A stretch of DNA of 64,000 bases from Metridium senile (Eukaryota > Cnidaria > Anthozoa > Actiniaria > Metridiidae): assembly GCA_949775045.1 (NCBI GenBank), contig OX459106.1:2344727-2408726 (forward strand), given 5' to 3'. A program made the position numbers and the translations under genes. Below are positions 1 to 12,800 of the stretch, piece after piece (the stretch's first letter is position 1; each line of letters opens with the position of its first letter). Below the pieces are notes generated by a model, which ran no database searches, had not been told where the DNA came from, and worked only from the letters and a program-made list of their open reading frames with translations.

Positions 1-2
1 CA

Positions 3-610
3 AGAAATCATAGGGAAAGTCTTATTGACATGTCTTCCTCGCCCAAATCCTATATTTCACTACCATACATCAGAGGGACGTCAGAGATCATATCACGTAT
101 TTTACAACCACACAACATCAGCGTAGCTCATAAACCCATATCTACACTACGCCAGATTCTGACTAAGGTTAAAGACAAAGACAGTCCTAATGATCGAATC
201 GGTGCTATATATAAAATTGCATGCAATGACTGTAAGGCTACATATATTGGTGAAACAGGTAGATTGTTTAATACTAGAAAACAGGAACATCAGAAAGCAG
301 TTCAACAACAGGACAATCGAAACAACATCGCCATGCATTATACCAAGACTGGACATTCCATTAACTGGGATTAACTGGGAACAGAAAGCAAAGACTAGTC
401 CTTGAAAGTTGGTTTACCAAGTTAGAACATCAACCAATTAATAGATCTATTACACTTCCAACACAATACAACCGGCTTGTAAACAAACTTAACAAACAAA
501 ACGCCGCCGAAACGGTACCGCCACACAATGTGACTTATGCCGCTAATGACACCCAAGCGGTTCAGTCACAAAACAAGACCGATGCCGCTAATGACGCAAA
601 CATCCATTAA
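3..610 (+). pseudogene. Penelope-like retroelement, GIY-YIG nuclease end (decayed, left-truncated by window)
   Basis: The reading frame is open from the window edge and ends at 374. It carries a GIY-YIG endonuclease signature: AIYKI, then CNDC, then YIGETGR, followed by a basic helix and a His-rich stretch. This layout is typical of the C-terminus of Penelope-like reverse transcriptases. A short duplication of ATTAACTGGG near 358-377 breaks the frame. The expected continuation (ESWFTKLEHQPINRS and a polar tail) then reads on in another frame to a stop at 608-610. Without the repair it cannot encode the full protein, so I call it a relic. The reverse transcriptase part would lie to the left of the window. 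A hammerhead-like motif follows at 652-690. Confidence 0.8.
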
Positions 611-651
611 TTAGCGTGGGAGTATAAATATCACTCAATCTAAAGATGACT

Positions 652-690
652 CTGAAGATGACTTCCGCACAGGATGTCGAAACGTCAGTC
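652..690 (+). ncRNA. hammerhead-ribozyme-like motif after Penelope relic (candidate)
   Basis: CTGAAGA (652-658) matches the hammerhead CUGANGA box. A hairpin follows: GAC-t-TCC, loop GCACA, GGA-t-GTC (660-678). GAAAC starts at 679. One extra base (T659) sits between the box and the hairpin, so the first pair of stem II is not canonical. Penelope-like elements are known to carry hammerhead motifs near their ends. Three other copies of the same layout occur in this window. Activity cannot be judged from sequence. Confidence 0.4.
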
Positions 691-699
691 ACATCAAAC

Positions 700-2570
700 A
701 GCCCTTGTGAGGGCTACATCCACCCGGATGATCCTATTACAAATATTGTTACTTCGACAAATATTGTTACTTCGATAAACATAATTATATGTAACACTTG
801 GGGCCTCTTTTGAAATTATTAATGAGCTTTTACGAGGTTGCAGCAATTTGACCAAGTGGTTCAACAACTGTCTACTGCCTCTGAAAGGTACCACTTTTTA
901 ACTCGTGGATCGAAGATCCTCGAGTTATTGGGATGGGGCTTTTGAACCGGAAGTGTCACTCGCTCACTCGCTCACTTGCTCACTCACTCACTAGACCGTC
1001 AGTGTAAACTTTTGAGCCCCAAGATCTCGGTCAGCGTACTTCGAGCACATGGATATTTGATTCGTCTGCAGGAATGATTTCTCGATCGAAGTAATCGCAA
1101 ATACTCTCATATTTTATGTGCTCACGCCACACGATTCGCAGTAGAATTACACATAATTTTATGTCGAATGTTTTCGGAAATGGTCACTGTGAATTTTACT
1201 AAAGATCATGCAATTTAAGAGCGAACTAAGCGAACCAACTTATTATGATCAAATTTATCGAGATATCTTCCCTGCTATAAACAGAAGCTACTTTTTATCC
1301 ATTCTTTCACGCCGTATGGAATGGATTCTCAACCAGTTTCAAACGACGAAGCTGTTACTACTGGATATTTAACAGTATTGCCGGTAAGCATTCTTAGAGA
1401 GTACGATACACACTAGAAGTGAAGACCACAACAGTCTAATACTTTAGTGATGTTTTAGGGTAAATATATTGCTTATTGTAATTATTTCGTTTATATTTTT
1501 GATTAAAATAACCAGTTTATCTGTCAATAGTTTAATTTTATTGACTACTATTAATTCGTAGATCAGCGATTGAAACTGGCGATAGCCGAGCTCTTAGCTT
1601 CTTGCACAGAACAACAAACTTATTCGCCAAACTTTGAAGTTTTAAAAATCGCTTCACCCTATTATCTAGCAGTTCAACTTAACGATCTATGTATATGTAG
1701 ATGAAAGTAATATTTCTTCAGGTCGAGCTCGACAACAACAACTATATAAACAGCTGAAACGGCCTCTCTGAAAACTACACCCAACAGCCCAAATCGCCTC
1801 AAATATAACACCAATTGCTTCAATGACTATCTATTTTGCTTTTTCTGGCGTTTATTTTGCAAGAACAACTTAATAACACTGTTTCTTACACACTCTTTGA
1901 ACTCGCGTGTATCTCTGCACGAACCGTGAGATCGAACCAGGTAAAAACCAGACTTGTCAGCGGATCACGGACTGAGGGAACGACGGACCGTAAGGGAAAC
2001 GGACGACAACCAAAAAATATACAAATAAAACAACAACATTGAATACTTATTTTTCGCTTCAAATCATCTCAAGCTAATCCGAGAAAATAATTACATAATC
2101 GTAATGGAGCCCAAGTTCACACAGATTGCGTCTAGTTTAAATATAACCTACATAGTCAACATTAAAAGTGGTCTAAACTGTAAGCGCTTTCAAAATGTTC
2201 TAACAATGATCCACGAGTTGGCCATAGGTGGCCTTTGATTTGTCATTCTGGTTGTCATTCCTTCTCGGATAAGGACGTTAACCCGGAGGTCCCGTCTCTC
2301 CACACTCACAAACTGCTTAGGGAGGGAAGTAAAAGAACCTATTCCACTATTTGGGGAGAGTAGACCATGGAGTTGACGGTGTGTGTGGCCAGTACTTGAC
2401 TACTGTCTAATCACTGTACTAACCCGACGGCCGTATGTTAGAAAATTCTGATGGTGGATAATAGGTCACCCTTGTAAAACAAAGATAACATAACATAACA
2501 TTCCCTCATCTTATGGAAAAGGAAAAGCACTAGTATAAATTTAACAGAATAGAAATGATATTTAATACTA
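700..2570. other. intergenic stretch, no gene recognised
   Basis: I see only short chance reading frames. A small tandem of CACTCGCT-like steps lies near 957-992. Nothing here resembles a missing 3' exon of the ZSWIM-like gene, whose last detected exon ends in a strong donor at 3096. Confidence 0.5.
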
Positions 2571-2578
2571 CCAAACAT

Positions 2579-2618
2579 CCCCCCCCCCCCCCCCCCAACA
2601 CACACACACACACACACC
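2579..2618. repeat. poly-C followed by (CA)n microsatellite
   Basis: A run of 18 C (2579-2596) is followed by about ten CA units. Minus-strand frames through it give only Gly/Val-Cys artefacts. Confidence 0.9.
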
Positions 2619-3095
2619 CTGTCCCTCAATGCAATGTTGCTATATTTAACGAAAGAATTAATGTTTTTGACATGATTCCCGCGATTGTCCCGTATTTTGT
2701 TTTGTAAATGTATTTCTAGGGGCCCGCCTCCTTGGGACCACGAGTTCGTTAGCGTGTTGCCTCACCGTTTACAATATTAGTTTTTCTTATTTTGTATTCA
2801 TCGTGTGTACATTGTTTGTAATTGTTCTCGGTGAAATCCTCTAAATAAAAAAAATTTGTCAAGGTTCATTTCCACCAAGTGTAGCATCATTGTCAAGGAA
2901 GAGGGGATGTTTTTTTTAAGAAATGAACAGCTAAAGATTGAAAATCGTGCCATGCAGCAATTTTGTCCAAAGATTGTAGCTTTATCTGTAAGCTCTAAGC
3001 TAGTAGGAAATGTAGACTTTTTACACCCTAATCAATTATTTCAATATTATGATAAGTTGCAAGTGATAAGGAATGGATTGCAGTGATGTACTCAC

Positions 3096-3829
3096 CTCCT
3101 GTCTCCAGGATGGCATAGGAAATTTTGGCAAAAACAAGCCAACAGCACCAAGTCGAAACAAAAGAGAATCACTGGACACAATTGCAGTTGATGTTGAAGA
3201 GGTTTTTTGTCTTGTAATCAATGTTTCTACTATACTTTGGTTAGATCTTAGAATATTGTGCAGGAATGCAAAACATCGCAGTGAAAGGAGAGTATCAGAT
3301 GGCCATATTGAAGGACATGGGTTGTGTGGTGTAGATGACTCACCAACATCTATATCCTTTGGGTCATCACTCACAGCTGCAGTACATGTATTCTTGTGGT
3401 CAGCAGTGTTCTCCAAGTCTTTATGCTCAAGAGTACATCTTTGTACTATGGGGACATCTGATATACATGACCTGGTGTTGCTATGGTGATGGTACAGACC
3501 AATGAGAGCAAGAGCCAAGTAATAAGCAATATTTGTTGCAGCAGTGTGATAGTTGAGCACTTCCAGTGTATGTATGATTGCACACCAGGTGTGAATATCC
3601 AGTGTTACTGACCCATATGTGAAGCAGTATGGCAAGTGACATTGGTACGTCTTTTGTTTACGTTTGACATCAACGAAGACAAGTCCAGTAATGACAGCAT
3701 GTTGTGGAATAACACCATCTAAGATAGACTTCATTTCAGCAGTACTCCAATTAATGTTTTTACAAAGATTGTAAGCAACTTCTAAACCTTTCCACGGCAG
3801 TAACAATGCATTACTGCATGATGTATGCA
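3096..3829 (-). CDS. ZSWIM-like gene, exon 6 (last one found)
   Basis: The acceptor is TCTGTTTTCAG|TGCATA and the donor is CAGGAG|GTGAGT; 734 nt, ending in phase 0. It encodes WKGLEVAYNLC and a predicted helical repeat region (TWCAIIHTLEVLNYHTAA) similar to the ACARxDALRxHGYPxEA region of ZSWIM proteins. A long polar loop and SLRCFAFLHNIL follow. The open frame continues to 3036 past the donor, but the perfect splice site argues for further exons. Confidence 0.78.
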
Positions 3830-6800
3830 CTGAAAACAGACAGACAGACAGTTAGTTTACATGTCTTATGCATTGGCTAAACAGACAGATGGGCAGACAC
3901 ACAGACAGTTAGATGATTGTTTTATTACTCGGGATTCCTGTGGAATCACCGAGTTTCAGGATTCGGCATTATTATTTTTCTTTCTTTGCCGTCGCCAAAT
4001 GCCGCGCACGCGCAGTATGGTCGAAGTTCTGAGTTACATCATTTTCGGCCTCCATTTTGCTTTCAACTTCGACAGTACAGTGTTTTAGTAATCACTGTCT
4101 TCATATACGCTCAAATCACTTGCAAATCTACACACCATTCGCGGTATAGCCACACTAAAAGATGTCGAGCGTTTTCGGAAAGGCCATTTAGAGAGACGCC
4201 GCAAATCTATCGTCAAACTGACTATGAAAATGCCTATCGTGAAACTTCTCGTGAATTATCTATCCAAAAGCTACTTATGTATTCAAAAGCGAATTATATT
4301 CAAACTTAAACAAACGGCATTTTAAGCCAAGATTCAAGACTAGCGACTTGTGTTTACAGTCAACCAGACTCAAAGTAAGGCCGCCTAGCTTCTCAAAGAT
4401 GATCACTTCTTTCATATTAATAATGCTAATTTTAATTACTTAAAAGTACCTTGATTCTTTTATTCTTTTTAATTCAAGGAAGTATTTTCTGTTTTCCCTA
4501 TTTGATAATAGTCTTTATTAGGGTACAAAACAGTCTAGTTCTTCGACTGCTACACTCTAACTAGTATTGTCATTTCATCGTTCAGTGATTGTGATATATT
4601 AGATAAAACTAGTCGTTTGACTGTACAGGTATGAATGTATATAATGATGCAGAAGTCACAATAAAGATTACAAATAATACAAGATCTCGTTATTCAAGGT
4701 TTGTTTATTATAATTATAGACATTTTCGCTGCCATCATAGTAGTGAGACAAGTAGAATACCAAAGGCGTTTAAACACCAAAAGTAGGAAGCTTAGACGGT
4801 TTGTTTATCATAGAATACGCTCAAATATACCCAGGTCTTCTAAGTTACATAATTATATTTACTGTGCAAAGGTCAAAATCGAACATTATTCTTCAAAGTT
4901 CAAGGGGATTGGGACACAAGCATTTATTTCTCAAAGAAGGTTCAAATGTAATAGACCGACGTCTCTCTAAAGACTCAGTCACCTGTAATGAATTACTGTA
5001 AGTGTAAACTATATTATGATGTAGAGAAGAATCCTGGTCCTAAAAACACACTATATGTTGATCCAAGCAAGACAATAACAGCTTTTATCTTTAGACAAAA
5101 TACAGTACAACAATGTGTTGCAATGAGTTTATGTTCTTTAATATGAGATTAATTCATCAAATGATCTTGTAATGATAATGAATATTGAGGATCAGTTCTG
5201 ATTGTCACAATCGGCATGACAGTCATTTCTCATGAAATCAGAACTACCCACAAGGTTAAATGTATTAAATACTGATTATGAACTTCAATATAGTGACAGT
5301 TTTACAGGTAATCTACAAAAAGAAACTGCAAATTATTAGATAAACAAATTTCTAATGAAAGTACGCGTTCACGCAGGCGTCTTTTCATAAATTGTACTTA
5401 TAATTAAACGTAGTTAGAGCATCAAAGAGAATCCCGAGTTCACGCAGTTATGCGTCTAGTTTACTATAGTCTACCTACCTTTCTTGTTCCAGTCTAGAAG
5501 TTCTTGTGCAATCTGTTCACGATCATTTGACTTTAGTTTAGGGTTGAGTACAAACATTTGCCATAAACGAGACAATTCATCACATAATGTCCAACTTCTA
5601 CTTGTAAATGTAGAAAAAATTGAAAATGAGAGATGAAGAATTATAGCCCCCTTCAAAGTTCCCTGCGCCATCTTGTAGGGTAGCCGCTGGCCTTTGCATC
5701 GAAGCGAGACGAAGTACATTGAGCTTGCAGTGATAGAGGCACATGAATAATTGTTCGGGAAGGGGTTAAAATGTTAAAATGTTTCTATCAACGTTCGTCT
5801 CGCTTCGATGCAAAAGTTATCTTTTAAGATGGCGCAGGGAACTGTGAAGGGGACTATTTATAATGATAATAAGTCTGAAAGGAGCCCATTTTTGTCTGTT
5901 ATCACATTACATTCTTAGATTACAAAGTATAATAGAATAACTGAGAAAAAGTTCAAAATCAAAGCAATTCAATCTGTAAGAGAAATTGAAAAGAAAAATT
6001 TTTAAGAAAAAGCAGAAATCTACTTATTATTTTAGAATGTTTAGAGCGTGCAGTGTTGACTTCAGACAATGACAATTTCATGACAGCATACAGTGTGCTG
6101 TCAAAAGATATATTAGTAGTGAGATCTCACAACTGGCCAATTACAACTGTCCTATTTAATCAAATCAAATTTGAGAAAATGGTAATGTTCACAAATAATA
6201 TAGTGTGGTAAAATATTGCCATTATATATATATAGTTATAGTCTATAGGCTGGGTTTATTGATGTTCTACCTGAAGGGTCTAGCAGTGAATCCAGTCGCT
6301 GGTGAAGTACTAGGGTAAAAAGGCCTGGTTACAGTTGAGTGCAGTGAAGGGCGATGGTATGTCCTCTCTAGCCGTGACAGGAGTTGTTCAGTGCAGGATT
6401 TAATAGCAACCAATCCACTTTTATTGCCATCTTGTAAGAGATCAAGGATAGTCTCAAGCAAAACAAAAACAGGAGCCTCTCTTTGTACCGTTGAATATGA
6501 AGAAAACTTTGGACTAATTTCCTCAGCTATTGGATCTGTATAAAATAAACAAAATGTGTATCGTGGGACAAAGTAACTAGTGGTATTTCACTTGACAGCC
6601 ATCTAAAACCAGTACTTGCAACTGATTATTCTTTCACAAACAGGTAACAACCTGGATGAACATTTAAAACAGTTGAATGGCTACAGATCTAGACCTATAA
6701 AGGCCCCGGCAAACAGTTTCAACATTTGCTTCAACTTCCGTTTGATTTTGTTGAATGGCAATGTTTAAACGCTTTTAAACTCTTTCAACATCGATTCAAC

Positions 6801-9800
6801 ATCGATTCAACACGTTTTACAGGGTTCGTGCTGATGTGAGTAAACAAAATCTAAGGAGTTTTCAAGGACCAAAAAGTAATTTTTAAGCACTTTTGATATA
6901 CGAAAATTTACGAATTTACGAAAATGATCTGCAATACTAGAATTTTTATTTGAATGACTTAAATTTGCAATACTAGAATTTTTACCCTACTTTAGCTAGA
7001 ATTAAGGAGTTTTTAAGGAGTTTTTGCTGACTTTCTAAAATTCAAGGGCTTTTCAAGTGCCCTTAAAAACGTAAATCAAATCTAAGGAGTTTAAGGAGTA
7101 GCACGAACCCTGGTTTTAACAATGTTGAAAGAGCGTAAAAGTGTTAAACATTGCCATTCAATAAAATCGAACGGATGTTGAAACAAATGTTGTCATGGGA
7201 CCGATTGCCCGGGCCTTAAAGTGCACCTGAAGCCCTTCATGATATTTTGCAAATCTGTTGTACATGAGGTGTATAATAAGTGTACTTAATATTTCTTGAT
7301 GTCGACATCTCTTTTCTGAGATATAAATATTTGTTTCAAAGCTGACAGCAATCTTGTTTTTGTAAAGAAGTAAAAATGTTAATGGTAGTGTAAATATTAG
7401 TAATACAGATATTGAGCTTTAAAAAATTGCTATAATTATTTCCAGATAACTTTTGTATATTTAATAAGGCCTGGGTAGACGTCACTTCATTTACATTTTC
7501 AGATTTCAAATGCTTATATCTCAGAAAGGAGATGTCGACATCAAGAAAAATTAAGTACACTTATTATACACCTCATGTCAAACAGATTTGCAAAATATCA
7601 TGAAGGGCGTCAGGTGCACTTTAACATTACAAAGATCTCAATGTTACAGGCGATGTGGATAAGCCGAGCTGCTAGTTTATTCTATGACTGCATGTCTACA
7701 ATTACAATATTGATTATCTTTGCTCACAGGTTCAATTCCCATCTGGGGCTTCAATTTTTTTTTAAATCCTTTTCAAACTATTTATTTATTTATTCTAAGT
7801 CTTATTCACTGCAGTTTAATAATCATTTATATAGCGCTAAATCTCTTGAATAGCTCATAGCGCTTTACAATCTACTAATGTAGTGTGGTTAGTGAATGCC
7901 TCTAAGGCCTGACTGTTGTCCCGGGAGATAATATATCCCCTACTCTCTGTGATTAGCACAACAAGATCTTTAACGTCCACCTTATATAGGATTAAAGTGA
8001 AAGCAGATGGGACCTCCAGCTTTACGTGTATCCAAGAAGACGAGGTACATATAGTTAATAAAGATTAAAGTGTATTTGCCCAAGGACACAACGTAATCGC
8101 CCGGGCCGGGAATCGAACCCAGACCAGTAGGCCAAGAATCCAATCCACTGACCACTAGACCATCACGCCTCTCTAATAAAAACAATTATAATAACAAATA
8201 TGGTTTCATGTGATATTATTACCTTCAACTAAAGGTTTTGGGAGCCAGAGTTCATTGTGTTGATAGCTCCTATCTATGTTGGCAGGATAAACAAACCCTA
8301 GTACATCTGTTTCTTCTTGAAGGAGACAGGTAAACCTGTCCTTTAAATCATCACTACAAACAAACCAGCAGGAGTCCTCATCTAGACCTATAAACAAAAC
8401 AAACAACACATTCTTAAACAATACAATAAACACATTCTTAAACAATACAATAAACACATTCTTAAACAATACAAACAACACATATGTAAAACAATACAAA
8501 CAACACATTCTAAAACATTACAAACAACACATTCTAAAACAATACAAACAACACATTGTAAAACAATACAAACAACACATTCTAAAACAATACAAACAAC
8601 ACATTCTAAAACAATACAAACAACACATTGTAAAACAATACAAACAACACATTCTAAAACAATACAAACAACACATTGTAAAACAATACAAACAATACAT
8701 TGTAAAACAATACAAACAACACATTGTAAAACAATACAAACAACACATTGTAAAACAATACAAACAACACATTCTAAAACAATACAAACAACACATTCTA
8801 AAACATTACAAACAACACATTCTAAAACAATACAAACAACACATTCTAAAATACAAACAACACATTGTAAAACAATACAAACAACACATTGTAAAACAAT
8901 ACACGCAACACATGTAAACAATACAAACAACACATTCTAAAACAATACAAACAGCACATTCTAAAACAATACAAACAACACATTCTAAAACAATACAAAC
9001 AACACAAGTCATGTAAAACAATACAAACAATACATTCTAAAACAATACAATCAACACATTGTAAAACAATACAAACAACACATTCTAAAACAATACAAAC
9101 AACACATTCTAAAACAATACAAACAACACATTCTAAAATAATACAAACAACACATTCTAAAACAATACAAACAACAAATGTAAAACAATACAAACAACAC
9201 ATTCTAAAACAATACAAACAACACATTCTAAAACAATACAAACAACACATTGTAAAACAATACAAACAATTAACACATTGTAAAACATTACAAACAAGAC
9301 ATATGTAAAACAATACAAACAACACATTCTAAAACAATACAAACAACACATATGTAAAACAATACAAACAACACATATGTAAAACAATACAAACAACACA
9401 TTCTAAAACAATACAAACAACACATATGTAAAACAATACAAACAACACATATGTAAAACAATACAAACAACACATTCTAAAACAATACAAACAACACATA
9501 TGTAAAACAATACACGCAACACATGTAAACAATACAAACAACACATTCTAAAACAATACAAACAGCACATTCTAAAACAATACAAACAACACATTCTAAA
9601 ACAATACAAACAACACAAGTCATGTAAAACAATACAAACAATACATTCTAAAACAATACAATCAACACATTGTAAAACAATACAAACAACACATGTAAAA
9701 CAATACAAACACATTGTAAAACAATTAACAAACAACACATTGTAAAACAATACAAACAACACATTGTAAAACAATACAAACAACACATTCTAAAACAATA

Positions 9801-12800
9801 CAAACAACACATTCTAAAACAATACAAACAACACATTCTAAAATAATACAAACAACACATTCTAAAACAATACAAACAACAAATGTAAAACAATACAAAC
9901 AACACATTCTAAAACAATACAAACAACACATTCTAAAACAATACAAACAACACATTGTAAAACAATACAAACAATTAACACATTGTAAAACATTACAAAC
10001 AAGACATATGTAAAACAATACAAACAACACATTCTAAAACAATACAAACAACACATATGTAAAACAATACAAACAACACATATGTAAAACAATACAAACA
10101 ACACATTCTAAAACAATACAAACAACACATTCTAAAACATTACAAACAACACATTCTAAAACAATACAAACAACACATTCTAAAATACAAACAACACATA
10201 TGTAAAACAATACAAACAACACATATGTAAAACAATACAAACAACACATTCTAAAACATTACAAACAACACATTCTAAAACAATACAAACAACACATTCT
10301 AAAACAATACAAACAACACATTCTAAAACAATACAAACAACACATTCTAAAACAATACAAACAACACATTGTAAAACAATACAAACAACACATTCATGTT
10401 TACTTATTAGAAACAAATTAGGCTGTCTCTGACTAAATTTGATGATTTTTAGTTCTAATTAAGACGTTTTGGCTAAAACGCATGAGATAATTTTTTTTTT
10501 AATTCTCTCACGCATGCAAATTTGTACAAATTCTACTGGTGTAGGCTAAAGATTTAGCTGAAATGTCTATTAATTAAAAATCATCAAATTTAGTCAGAGA
10601 CAACCTAATTTGTTTGTAAAATCATGAATCCTGACTACCACAATCATACATTCATGTTACATCACCTCAAAAAGTATAGCAATTAACATGCTAATTTCTT
10701 AAAGCCAACATCAGCATGATCACATTCATACAAACAACATATATATAGAGAGAGAGAGAGAGTCGAGGCATGCATGATGGTCTAGTGCTTATATATAACA
10801 TAGATGCAAGAATAGCACAGTTGGTGAAGTGCATAATATATAATAGGATTTATTCATCTATATACCAGTCTTAGAAAAAAGTGTATTTGAAATGCTCAAA
10901 TACTTTTGTCATTGTAATTAATGCACATGTATGCATTAATATGAGCATTTAACCAAGCTTTGCATATTATTTATCCCCTAGTTTCTAGTCCCTTCTTTTC
11001 CAATGTTTATTAATATCATTATTATTTTTATGCCCAAGTCACCATGTAAAGGTCTAAGTGATGGTAGAGATCGATGATACATATAAGGAGTGCAATTACT
11101 CTACTGACCTGGTCCTGCGGTAGAGTCTGGTGCTCCACTTGCAGTATTGATATCATCATTTCCATGGTCTCCATGGCTATTAACTAGCTTGTCAATCAAA
11201 CCCTGTGCCGTTTCTACTATCTTGTCATTTTTATGATGATACAGTAGGTACTGTGAGAACTTCAAAAGTTGTACACGGCTGAGTGTGTTGATTGCATCAG
11301 AAATGGGTAGTCTAACTTGAGACTTGTCTAGTTTCTCTGCTTGTCTCATCCTCATTAATGCCGCAGCCAATACATGTACACACCAATTTGATCTTTTTTT
11401 ACATGAACAGTGGACTGAGGTAATTTTACCCCTGTCAAAGTAAATAATAACATAATTCCCATCTACATTGGCACTCAGACGAAATCCTGAAAATTAAAGA
11501 GAACCATATTGTAAGAATAACAATGTAAAAGTGTAATTGGGATGAAGAAGGAAGAGATATAATGAACATGCAGTATAGTGCCAGTTTTAACACTTGTAGA
11601 AAGTTTTAAAGAGAAAATGTTAAAAATGCTGATAGTTTTATGTTAGATGAGCAAATGTTTGACTTTAAAACTGTAAATATATATAGTTAATATGCCTATA
11701 ATTAGTGTAGAGTGCAAACAATATAACCGTAATATAACCGTGAATTAAACAAGTAGTTATATTAACTAATCAGTACTAAATAGTGCTGGCTAATTAAACA
11801 ATAGAAAACAATAGAATAAGCATAAAATATCACTATTTAGTACTAATTATGCTGCACGCTTTTAATGTTTGTACTCTAGTTTTTCTTAATTAAGTAACAA
11901 AGTTAAACTGTGCACTGTATAAAAATAGGTAAAAAGGTAGTGATTCCTTCTTTAATTAACCAATAATCATTTGAGAAAGGATTACCATCTGAAACTTTAC
12001 CTACTTTAATTTTAAACAGTGCATGCATCAATCTCGAGCCCAGAGTTACGTCTGGCTTTTTGTCAGCGGTCTTATGGCGCCCGACATTAGACTCTGGTGG
12101 AACGGAATTTTCAGCTCCAATTTTGGAGTTCTGGTTTGGAATGCGCATGCTTAGTTAATATTATAATGATCTGTGGGTTTGGGCATCCTGTGTTACTTAG
12201 TACGTTAATGACATTCAAAATATTATTGACCTAGTAGCATTTTAAATATTTTCTAAGCCAAAATATAAACATTTTCCTCACTAATGAAACATTTAAAGTT
12301 TAGGAAGGTTTTTTAACGGCCATCAGGATATATATAATGATATAAAAACGAGTCTAAATCTCCTTCAATTCAGATCGCTTTAACCGTTGATGGTTATTAG
12401 TTTGCTTTCGTGGTACGATTGACCTTTAGTAAATAACTGGATGCCAAAGGTCTGAGGATTGTCAAGGTTTAGAATAGTTTAAAGGAGTATTTTGTGTGTA
12501 TTCTAATTTGCTTCGCGACTCGATAATCATTGCTTAGCGGCGATACAACATCTCTTCGCTTCGCGACTCGTATATATTCCATAAACGATGATATTTAATA
12601 TTCTATCACCGTTGACGTCGTAAAATTTACATTTTGAATGTACATTTGTTTACATGATGGACCAATCAGAGCTTTTACTTCGTCTGTTTCCGGTCTGACC
12701 ATTGTATTTTCAAGGGCCAATCTGCATAAGCATAGAATTCAGGTCCCCCAGAGTCTTACGTTACTCGGCTGGCCAAGAGGAACGAAGGCTCGGGGTTCGA

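Noticed and set aside
3073..3489. 138-codon plus-strand ORF
   Set aside because: Antisense shadow of ZSWIM exon 6, which has correct splice sites and family similarity.
8396..10395. CRISPR array
   Set aside because: Repeats are contiguous and AT-rich without unique spacers, in a eukaryotic intron.
8206..10416. Many Cys/Leu/Val-rich minus-strand ORFs
   Set aside because: They are six-frame readings of the 24-bp minisatellite; only 8223-8387 at the edge is a real exon.
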